A DNA stretch of 64,000 nucleotides from Symsagittifera roscoffensis. Lineage: Eukaryota; Xenacoelomorpha; Acoela; Convolutidae. A program made the translations under genes and the position numbers. The first letter of the stretch is position 1, and each line of letters begins with the position of its first letter. Shown here piece by piece: positions 32,112-40,289 of this stretch. The notes under the pieces were generated by a model, which had not been told where the DNA came from, searched no databases, and worked only from the letters and a program-made list of their open reading frames with translations. Location of the stretch: contig NC_087069.1 of the NCBI RefSeq assembly GCF_963678635.1, positions 35,071,959-35,135,958 on the forward strand, written 5' to 3'.

Positions 32112-32479
32112 TTGTATTGGTTGTTGATTTTGTGTATCTGTTGGATGTGAGAAAAAATTCTATGATATGTATATGGTTTTTGCACTCCTTGTCCGCGATA
32201 TTCTTGAGTATATGGTGCAAAAATATCTGGTTGTAAATAATCATCATCAGATGATAAGTAATCCGTATGATGAGGTGCTTTTTTATTTTTATTTTGTTGA
32301 AAGAATGGGTAATTTTCACTACGATCCTGTGGAGGATGTGAATTAGTTTGAAAATTTACTGAGTTGGTTGTTGTCATTGGGTTATCCCAATATCGAGATC
32401 TTACTTGATTATTATTTTTTTTTTCGTGGGGGATAGTTTGTTTTTGATGAATGTGCGTAATTATAATTGTGTTCTGCAA
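32054..32479 (-). pseudogene. gag middle region, shifted frame
   Basis: After the A10 run at 32415-32424, the upstream frame stops and this frame continues without a stop. It reads RSRYWDNPMTTTNSVNFQTN, then an acidic YLSSDDDYLQPDIF and a PYTQEYRGQG stretch, and so on to about 32150, where the frame changes again toward the capsid. It is Asn/Gln/Ser-rich and probably disordered. The Met near 32479 is not a real start. Confidence 0.5.
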
Positions 32480-33662
32480 AAGAGTTTCTTGTGAACGTTC
32501 TTCGTGTTTTTGACGGTACTGTCATAGGTCTATATGTTTGATAATCCATTTGTGAATATTGTGGAGCAACCGAGGGTTTAACGGTTGATTGTAAGGTTAT
32601 GTGTGCTAGTAAAGAGTGTGTATTTTTTGGTGTAGTTAAATTTGGACGTATTGGTGAAATGCTTTGTTGTGTAGTTGTTGTTGTTTGGACGATTTCTTCA
32701 TTTATAAAGTGTGATGGTGTTTGAATATCTTGATGTGTAAGATTCCTAGTTCCATTAAGGTTTTCATTGTGTATGACGGTTGAATTTAAACTGTTGTTTC
32801 GCGTATCAGGTAAAAATGGTGTTGCATCAATGGTTAATGGTACTACTCTTACATAATCTCTTTGATAAGATATTGTGCTTTTTGCTTGACTTGAGATTGA
32901 TTGTGGGATGTTTATAAATGCATGATGAGACCATTCGGGGTCCCAAACGTAGTCTGACTGTTCTGTGATGGCAGTATCATCGTTTGAATTTTGAGGTCTG
33001 AAATTTTTTCTTGCTTGTGAAATTAAATCTATATTATGTGTGAAATAATCTATTGTAAACCATGCCAAAATTTTTTGTATGTCATATTTTGTATGTTGTG
33101 AAACTTCGTCTTTTGTGAAATTTTCTTTAATTATATGTAGGAAAGTTGAAAATAGTCTGATTTCATGTCGTACCTTTATATGTTTGGATGTCTCAATTGG
33201 TGAGATATTTGGAATTTCTGTTTTTTCTAATATTGAAATATAACTATATATTATTGCAAAAACTTCGTTAGTAAATATGGAGTTTGCTCTTTGTGAGTTA
33301 TGATATTGTATGCTTTTAATATATTCTAAGATTACTTTTGAAAATTCTAAGTCAAGATCGTCTAAGTCAAGATCGTCAAGATATTTGCGGTGATTCGGAT
33401 TTGGTGTGCTGAATTCTATGGTGTAGATTCCGTATTGTTGTGTTAAATTACATATATCTTTCAGATAATGTTCTATAATTTGTCTTTTGATTTTTACATC
33501 TGGGAATTCTGTTTTGCATGGGCTGATTCCGGGTTCAAACAAATTTAGGAGTAAATTTTTGCAAAAGTCATGCTGCCCTCTATTATCGGGTGCATCTACG
33601 AGGAAGGGGTAAATGTCGTCGTCATCTGGACTATCGTCACTTTGAGTGTGTTTGTGGCTCAT
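32412..33662 (-). pseudogene. gag N-terminal region (matrix position)
   Basis: 416 codons. The acidic start (DDSPDDDDIYPFLVDA) is followed by a helical, globular stretch at about residues 35-240 (LFSTFLHIIKENFTKDEVSQ) that could be a matrix-like domain. A Thr/Ser/Asn-rich part then ends in the basic YPPRKKK at an A10 run. A perfect DNA duplication gives the DDLDL DDLDL repeat near residue 96. It is much larger than usual Ty3/gypsy matrix regions, and I do not recognise a family. It overlaps the upstream small ORF by 26 nt. Confidence 0.55.
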
Positions 33663-34107
33663 TTTTTTGTTTAATGACTGTTAATAGATAACTATCGATG
33701 TGTCTAATTGGTTGATTCCAATTATACAAGTGTACTGGTTTGTGTTTATATTGCTTTTTTATTCTTCTTTTTCCTCTTTTTGATGAATTTGAAGTTGTTT
33801 CTGAGTCGGAAAAATATAGTTGATCGTGAATGGGATAATTTTTATCAATTGATTCTTTTAATTCATAGAGTTCATCTAAATTGCTGGCTTCTGACTGATT
33901 CTGAAAATGCGTTTCTATTTTTGAAAATCTTTTTCGTGTGATTTGTCTTTGTTTGTTTATTATTTTTCTTTTTATTGTTAGTCGTTTTGTTCTAATATAT
34001 CCAACTGTTTGTGTATGAGGTGTTATTACAAGATCGTAATTTTTGTTATCTATTTCACAGTTGTGTAAAACGATTGTTTGTTTATTTCCTAGATTTTTGA
34101 ATGACAT
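33637..34107 (-). CDS. small basic ORF upstream of gag (unrecognised)
   Basis: An intact 156-codon frame, the first in the element, ending 26 nt inside gag in another frame. It has a basic cluster of nuclear-localisation type (KRGKRRIKKQYKHK, about residues 110-123), a second basic stretch (RTKRLTIKRKI) and an acidic patch between them. There is no signal peptide or membrane segment. Its position before gag and its composition suggest a nucleic-acid-binding or regulatory protein, which is inference only. The overlap suggests translation coupling or leaky scanning. It could also be an upstream extension of gag separated by a frameshift. Confidence 0.5.
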   Translation of the reverse strand: MSFKNLGNKQTIVLHNCEIDNKNYDLVITPHTQTVGYIRTKRLTIKRKIINKQRQITRKRFSKIETHFQNQSEASNLDELYELKESIDKNYPIHDQLYFSDSETTSNSSKRGKRRIKKQYKHKPVHLYNWNQPIRHIDSYLLTVIKQKNEPQTHSK

Positions 34108-35330
34108 AAGTTTTAGGATGAGGGATACAAAAAGTTGTAGATGATGTCTACTTTCTTAAACTGTTAGTCCTTACGATTTTTTGGTTAGCTTAACCTGGGT
34201 CTATTTGTTCAGGGTTGGAGAGAAAAGTATATCGATTCCGAAGAATGATTTTTTACTTTCTCGTGGCTAGTATAAGCTAAGGTGTTAACTTACTTAATCT
34301 TACTTAGGGGTAGTGATTGTGTTCAAGGGTTGGAGAATAGTAAATCGATCCACAAGGTTCAGGTATAATTAGAACGCGAGTAGTTCGTTAGATACTATTT
34401 TAAACTTACTAAGTCTAAGATTTATCCTGGGTCTGGTAAGAGGAGGGTTCAAGTGAAGGATGAATAACCGAAGTTCTTCACTGTTTATCCTAATTTGAAT
34501 GGTTAGTTTTGTTGAAAAATTTCTATTAGTCTTGGGTTTTTTGGAAGGGTTGGATAGTGCATCGACGTTTGAGGTCGTTAGACACTTGCTAAGTGGGTGG
34601 GGGAGAACAAAATTGTTCTTTTTGATCCAAGGATTGGCCTTGATGATCAAGTTTTAAATTTAGTGAAAAAGAAAATTAATTAAGATCCAAGGATAAGCCT
34701 TGATGATCTGATTTTAAAATTAAGTGAATTTAAGTTTAAAATGGTTTAAATTTGTTTAAGAAAAAGATTTAGTTTTTTAATGATATTAGTGAGCTTATGA
34801 TTGTTGTTATGTTTAGGTGATGAAGCTGGGACAACGGATGATTTTATGATTACTAACAATTTATTGTCATGCTACTAATTTTTGTTTTGATTTTCAATAA
34901 ATATTTTCCAAACATGTTTTATATAATACTGCAGAATTTAGGAAAACGATCTGAGATCTTTTTATCAATCGTTATTGTCAATTAATAATTTTGTTTAGCG
35001 CCTGAAATGATCATGAAGATTGACTTCAAGATTTTATGTTTGCAAATGAAAATCTAAATTCATTGCTAATAAAATTCTAAATATAAAAGTTTATGTTGGC
35101 TTTTGCCGTACTATCATATAACTATATGGTAAGTTTCTACTTTGTCGTATGTCGTCTCTGGTTCGAGGTCTTCTTACGATTCCGGGTAGTTCTGTTATCG
35201 TTCGGAATATTGGCTCTGATCTATTGAGTCGTAGAGACATTTCGATTAAATTATCGTCGTATAACATTTTGAAAATGTTTTGTCTAAATTCTAATCTATT
35301 TTTGGTTAATTCTAAGCTATTAAGGTCTTG
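34108..35330 (-). other. 5' leader of the element with internal repeats
   Basis: About 1.2 kb between the primer-binding site and the first ORF. It contains three imperfect copies of GGGTTGGAGA...ATCGATCC-type sequence (near 34213, 34328, 34547) and two copies of GATCCAAGGAT(A/T)(A/G)GCCTTGATGAT (near 34625 and 34685). No open frame of note. Long structured leaders can carry packaging or splice signals, but none is demonstrable here. Confidence 0.55.
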
Positions 35331-35352
35331 TTCGAGACTTATGGTCGCACCA
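35331..35352 (-). promoter_or_regulatory. candidate primer-binding site
   Basis: Two bases inside the 5' LTR the element's strand reads TGGTGCGACCATAAG. Its complement (plus strand 35331-35352) is TTCGAGACTTATGGTCGCACCA, which looks like a tRNA 3' end from T-loop to CCA, one base shorter than canonical. I cannot say which tRNA. Confidence 0.55.
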
Positions 35353-35354
35353 GA

Positions 35355-35764
35355 TGAGTTAGGACCGATGTGGTTAACTCATAGAGTAATTTCGGATAGG
35401 GTACACCGTCTGCTCGTCACGCTATCTTATTTTCGGCCGGATAGATTCGTGCAACTTGTTAGTCTAATACCGATCCTAATCTTACTCTTATACTATCTAG
35501 TCTCAGGTTGTTTAACTAGTCTCTGCTAGGCTCAATAGATCTAGGGTAAACTGGTTTATTGCGGCTGCTGAAGTTCTCTTGGAGAGGCAACTAATTTCTA
35601 AGTTAAATTCACATCTCTCTGGTGCTGAAATTACAAGTAATTTCAGCACTTACAAATAAGTGGGTTGTTAGTTAGATGGATCATGATTGGTTAATATTAA
35701 ATACTTTACAGTGATAAAATATCTAATTTACCCAATCATAAAATATAGTTTAGATCAGGTTCCA
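35355..35764 (-). repeat. 5' LTR of the element
   Basis: 410 bp, TG...CA, gap-free against 17064-17473 with about nine substitutions, several of them clustered in the last 60 bp (plus strand). It carries the same perfect hairpin at 35622-35649. The plus-strand frame at 35149-35529 merely reads through this LTR. Confidence 0.95.
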
Positions 35765-35768
35765 AAAA
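35765..35768. repeat. target-site duplication, right (AAAA)
   Basis: AAAA directly after the LTR end, matching 17060-17063. Confidence 0.6.
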
Positions 35769-36349
35769 GTACAGATGGCTCTTCTGGTTTTTCATGTAGC
35801 CTAAAAATATCCCATCTTATAAAATTCTTAGAAACAAAGTTTGTAAGAAATTGCAAGATTTTTATGAGAAAAAGTCTAAGATAGCGACTTTTGGTCCAAA
35901 CCGACTTCAAGTATCGGTTTGGGGATTTCAATATCAGAAAGAGCGTGAACAAATTGAAATGAAAAATCGGAAACTAGAAAGAACGGTACAAAATTATCAG
36001 CTGTTTTCGAAGTATTAAAGCCCACAATCATTCGGAGCCGTCTTTTTTTCTTGAGGCGAATTATCTTTGCAGGAAATGGCCTTATATGAGCTGCTCAGCT
36101 CTTTACCGAGAGCTTCTATCTGATACCACAATTCAGGGGATTTAGCACACTAAATAACTGTTTTAGTGTTTTTGGTTGAGCTCAGAAAATCGACTTGGCT
36201 GACTGAAAAAAACGTAGCTTGTTTTTTGAATTTATACTCGCAAAATTTTTACAACCCCACCCCAATAATAAAAACTGGGATGATAGTTCAATGGCATAAT
36301 AAAGTATATAATTTCTACAAGTTCACAACTGGTGAGATTTAGTTTTTAG
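35769..36349. other. right flank of HPS1 intron 6
   Basis: AT-rich intronic DNA up to the acceptor gtttttag. A short inverted repeat CCAAACCGACTT/AAGTATCGGTTTGG lies near 35894-35920. No gene. Confidence 0.5.
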
Positions 36350-36506
36350 GGCCCTGATGAAACATCTGTGGGGTTTCGTGGGCAAATGCAGACAGCTGTT
36401 GGGGAGGAGGGCCAGCTGGGCAGTGTGGAGGGGGAGGGAGTTCACATTCTCCTATTCCATCTCATTCGAGAACAGACAGTATCTGGACAAAGTGGGGTCA
36501 GATAAG
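36350..36506 (+). CDS. HPS1: HPS1 homologue, exon 7 of 8 (longin domain 3)
   Basis: The first base completes an Arg codon with the AG left by exon 6. The frame then reads ALMKHLWGFVGKCRQLLGRR and REFTFSYSISFENRQYLDK. Human HPS1 has the matching helix and strands ([20 protein letters not shown], then FYCSYFLWFEN). Two donors keep phase 0: AAG|gtcaaa at 36507 (used here, 157 nt) and AAA|gtgggg at 36492, which would shorten the product by five residues. The shorter form fits the vertebrate loop length slightly better, so the 3' boundary is the least certain point of the gene model. Confidence 0.9.
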
Positions 36507-36581
36507 GTCAAATTAAAATACACAATTTGCTTCATTCCCCCCTCTCACCCAACCCCACCTGGTTGCACCCCTATTTCATAG

Positions 36582-36715
36582 TGTAAGTAAGTTTTTGAAC
36601 ACTGATATCAAATCAGTGTTCAAAAACTGATATCAAATCAGTGTTCAAAAACTGATATCAAATCAGTGTTCAAAAACTTACATTGATATCAGTGTAAGTT
36701 TTTGAACACTGATAC
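36582..36715. repeat. 25-bp palindromic tandem repeat
   Basis: Three exact head-to-tail 25-bp units (ACTGATATCAAATCAGTGTT plus CAAAA; 36601-36675). They are flanked by inverted TGTAAGTTTTTGAACACTGATA segments on both sides, so the whole block can form a long stem. It begins only 76 bp after the exon 7 donor. Confidence 0.9.
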
Positions 36716-38397
36716 CAAGGTTCTGTTGCAATATTATAATTTATAAATCAAGAAAAGACAAAATGTTGTCAAAGTGGGGTCAGAAAGGGTCAAAATCGGG
36801 ACTGAAAATAATCTCCCCTTGAATCATTTTAGGGAAGAGATCGTTCACTTGACTGAGTTCAAATCTGTATCATTCCATCAAAACTCTGCTTAAACATGTC
36901 GTACACTTCTTTAAGTTCGTTGGTGATCGTTGAAAAAAATTAATCAGAGCTTAACTTACTTTGCAAGACTGTGGATAATTATATATTCTTGCAAACTGCA
37001 CGAAGAGTTAACTGCCTGGGAGACCACTATTGCACCTACATGTCCATTTTCAAGTGTCTCAGAGCGAAATTTATTGATTGAAAAATTTTGATACAACCAA
37101 AGAGGTCATGTCTCAAAATAAAAACTCGAATTTTTGAAATTTTCTGAAAATAAATTTTCTCTGATAATTGAAAAAAAAAATGCTTCCAAAAAAGAAAAGT
37201 TGAAACCTTATAAAATTCTTTGTGAAAAAAAACTTAATTTTTTTACATTGCGAGTTACTTAACGCAGTTTATCTGTGTGATAATTGCAACTTATATTCAA
37301 ATTGTTTTGAAGTTACGTGCACTTTATGTAACAATTCTCTCAAACCAGTCAAATATGATGTGAAAACTTGATTTTTTATAAAATTTAAATTCTCAAATTT
37401 TTTGGGTTATGTTCGTAACCCAACGCATGTGGCAGAGAGCATATTACTCAAAAGTAGATTAAACAAATGTCTGATCATATTGCAATTACAATGCATCGGA
37501 AATAGCCTGAATTTGTTTATCTCAAATAAATGATAAAATGAAAGGATCAAACTTTTATATTTTCGCAAAAATTTTCAAAGGTGTTTTTTTTTGTTTTGAA
37601 TTTTTAATCAATCATGCATTGATCAAGACATACAAAAACATGTCATACAAAGGTAAAAGGGCGCGTTTTTACAAGTTTTACCGAGAAAAAGGAAAAAAAA
37701 CAACTTTTGTGTAATCCAGGACTACGTTATGCGCACAAGAAACTACTTTTTGCATGCAAAAATTTTTTTATAAGAAATGTTTATTTGAGTACTAACTTCG
37801 TTTTCTCTGATTGAAAAAAAAATGAGATAATTTTGAATTTACTGAGAGAAAAGCTTGCTGTCGTCATCAAAAAAATGTTGACTGTAGATTTTCCATGAAT
37901 GAATGTTTTTTTATTAATGTCGATAAATCGAAATTTATGCCAAAACAAGGGAGTTTCTTTGAAAATTCGATGAAATCATTTTGGCAAAATGTATGAAATT
38001 GACATGATTAGTGATTGTTCATAGACTCAGTTTATGGAATTGAAGGATTAGCATTTTCGTTCTATGGAGGTTAACCCAGGTATAGTTTTGTTTTGGTCAC
38101 ACTGTAAAGAGTTCCTTTATCAGGTTCTAGTTAGACAACTGAAGAACGTTAGTTAAGAATGAGGTGTGTTTAAAAGCTACCAACTAATCTAATTATTCAA
38201 TGTTAGGGTTAAAACGAAGTTAAAAGAAAAATTGATTTATCGGACAGTCTGATCAGTATGTTTTAGCTAATCGAAAGATCAATGGTGTCCTATATCGCTT
38301 TTGGACGGGTACTAATTAAAACATAAAGATAATAATAGGACTTCATTTTTAGAGTTCTGTATCAGCACTGCAGGACAGCAATATAAGACTGATGATA

Positions 38398-38400
<3 letters not shown>
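36716..38400. other. HPS1 intron 7, no gene seen
   Basis: AT-rich. Near 36770-36795 it contains AAAGTGGGGTCAGAAAGGGTCAAAA, a near copy of the exon 7/intron junction (36489-36513). Otherwise no recognised feature. Confidence 0.5.
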
Positions 38401-38461
<61 letters not shown>

Positions 38462-38516
38462 ACAAACACACATACACACATACACACACACACCACACAC
38501 ACACATACACACACAT
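38401..38516 (+). repeat. (CA)n microsatellite
   Basis: About 115 bp of CA dinucleotides with a few interruptions (tcaca, aaaca, atac) toward its right end, in HPS1 intron 7, about 180 bp before the last exon. Confidence 0.98.
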
Positions 38517-38693
38517 CACCATTAGGCCAGAGACGGAAAGCATTGACTATAATTAAATGTCATTGGACTATAGTTGCCACTTATCTCTTTTGAGTCGCGA
38601 AAATCACGATCTAAACTATTTCGAGTGTCTCATTATTCGTCGTACCTTGTCATGGTTGCGGATTTTGTTTTAAAATTAATTTGTATATTCCAG

Positions 38694-38945
38694 ACAGTGA
38701 CGGAGGATCAAATGGACAACATTTTGGACAGCAGGCCTGTTGGATTTCTCTCTTTCAACACCTACCACCAACTGAAACACTCCCTGTTTCCGGCAAAAAG
38801 ACCTGGATTCGACAACATAGTCGCCACCGAGACATTCTGCATACATTTGCATGAATTACCCACTGGCTTTGCACTTCGACAGAACAGGCGGATATCGGAT
38901 AATGTATGGGATGCGTGTTATAGGAAAGGAATTTCTTTAGCATAA
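38694..38945 (+). CDS. HPS1: HPS1 homologue, exon 8 of 8 (C terminus, stop TAA)
   Basis: Acceptor tatattccag at 38693, phase 0, 83 codons plus TAA. It encodes TVTEDQMDNILDSRPVGFLS, FNTYHQLKHSLF and a final helix with FALRQNRRISDNVWDAC. Human HPS1 ends with an equivalent P-V-L-S-D-D-S-V-P-I-G-M-L strand, a Y-Y-x-x-L-L-x-x-Y helix and a C-terminal helix ending R-R-L-W-E-A. The agreement up to the final helix makes this the true last exon. No canonical AATAAA lies within 250 bp after the stop; AATAAA words at 39201 and 39243 fall inside a repeat. Confidence 0.93.
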   Translation, partial: TVTEDQMDNILDSRPVGFLSFNTYHQLKHSLFPAKRPGFDNIVATETFCIHLHELPTGFALRQNRRISDNVWDACYRKGISLA

Positions 38946-39092
38946 TTGGAAATAGAAAAAAACAGCGACATTGAATTAATGTAGTTGTCAATTTTTGAGT
39001 TTATAATTTTTGTGAACTTATGTAAAGTTATAGTCAATACATCATTTAAAAGTCAGAGACTATTACGAGCATATATCATTAATTACTATATT

Positions 39093-39430
39093 CAAGGGTG
39101 GAGGCAAATCCAGGTTTTTTCAAGGGGTGGGGCGGGTTTTCAAAAAGTTTTGTACATTTTTTTTGGTCGACAAAATTTACTTTCCGAGCTCTCCCAAATT
39201 AATAAAAAACCTTATTTTGGCCAATTTTTGCAGGCGATTTTTAATAAAAACATGTCAAAAATGACTTGATGCTTTTTTTGGAAGGTTTACCAAAAAATCG
39301 CTTTTTTGACCAGCGCTCCCCCCTCAAAAATTGTATATATTGGCGCCTACTGCGCATTTAGAATTTTTAAGTGTCTGACGGCAAAAAAATGGATCCTTTA
39401 GGTGGTCAGTGGGTCGAATCCCAGAGGCAC
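39093..39430 (+). repeat. hAT-like miniature element, copy downstream of HPS1
   Basis: The left end CAAGGGTGGAGGCAAATCCAGG resembles the family terminus. The interior has TTTTCAAAAAGTTTTG, GGTCGACAAAATTTACTTTCCGAGCTCTCCCA, CAGCGCTCCCCCCTCAAAAATTG and TGGCGCCTACTGCGC. These match, in order, motifs of the copies at 1401 and 51863. The right end is not clear. Confidence 0.5.
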
Positions 39431-40250
39431 GGCGCCCGCACGAACGTCGATATTAAACTCTGATTTGTGCCGTATACGGTAACACGTTGTAGAAAGCTAC
39501 AATTCCGACCACTCCTGTCCACTGGGAACTCGGTCCATAAGTGTGGCGTTAGTTTTTTTCTGGGCTCTTTTTCCTTTTCCCCCCACCTCACACGAGCTTC
39601 AATATATTAGTGTAACGAGTGGTTTTACGAGGTTGAGTATAGTATGAAGACCAAATATGTTTGTCGTGGCCTTATTAGTCTGTATGTAAATTTTCGTAAC
39701 AATTGGACAATGTGGTCAACAAGTTTACATGTAAAAGTTTGCAGGTGGGGGGAGGGGGGGGGGGGGAAGGAAAAAGAGCCTTTTTCTGTGATTTTTTGTA
39801 ATTTTTCACTCACTGGTGTAACCGAAGTCTTTCAATAGTTTGCTTCAGTGGATTCAGTGGCGGGTAATAGTTTTTCTTTGGTCTTTAACTGTTCTCCTAT
39901 GGCGCGCCTGTAGCGTTTAAACTTTCTTTGATCGCGTCGGTCGCAATGATGATTTTTTTCTGGGTTGCGTACGCATCTACTCGGTCTTTTATGTCTGGAA
40001 ATACCAAAATTTGGTCGCGGCAATCGTCAGGAAACACCCTTCTCAGGTCGCGGCAATGTGTCATCATAGTCTGATGCTTTAACCACATAATAATTGAGTA
40101 CAAATATTCATACATTTCATCTTTGATTTCCTATACTTTTGGATACTTTTCTTCTAGATTGTTAGAAAAAACCAGTTTGGTCATAATTTCGACAAATTTA
40201 TAAGCATCAAAAATTTATCTATGATACTCAACAGATAAGCACGAATTTAC
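39431..40250. other. intergenic, no supported gene
   Basis: A G-run (39745-39768) and AT-rich sequence. Two overlapping minus-strand frames (39832-40115) have rather protein-like composition (MYEYLYSIIMWLKHQ, PDIKDRVDAYATQKK) and could be a fragment of an old mobile-element gene, but I recognise nothing. Confidence 0.4.
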
Positions 40251-40289
40251 CGACTCAATATTTTTTTCAAACTATTTTGAAGCAAACTA

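Larger units (their letters stand above)
17064..35764 (-). mobile_element. giant env-bearing Ty3/gypsy-type LTR element (endogenous retrovirus-like), 18.7 kb
   Basis: An LTR pair of 410 bp (17064-17473 and 35355-35764), each TG...CA, is flanked by AAAA (17060-17063, 35765-35768) as target duplication. Genes are all on the minus strand, in the order basic ORF, gag, PR, RT, RNase H, IN, membrane/proline-rich ORF, env, post-env ORF. PR-RT-RH-IN order, the YLDD active site and the H-R-N-x-L-L-P-Y-Y integrase tail indicate Ty3/gypsy (Metaviridae) affinity; env makes it errantivirus-like. Typical members are 5-10 kb, so this is about twice the usual size. Eight in-frame stops and several frameshifts mean this copy is inactive. 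It sits antisense in HPS1 intron 6. Confidence 0.93.

Noticed and set aside
39832-40115. Two overlapping minus-strand ORFs that might be a gag fragment
   Set aside because: Composition is protein-like but no conserved motif is visible, so no gene is called.
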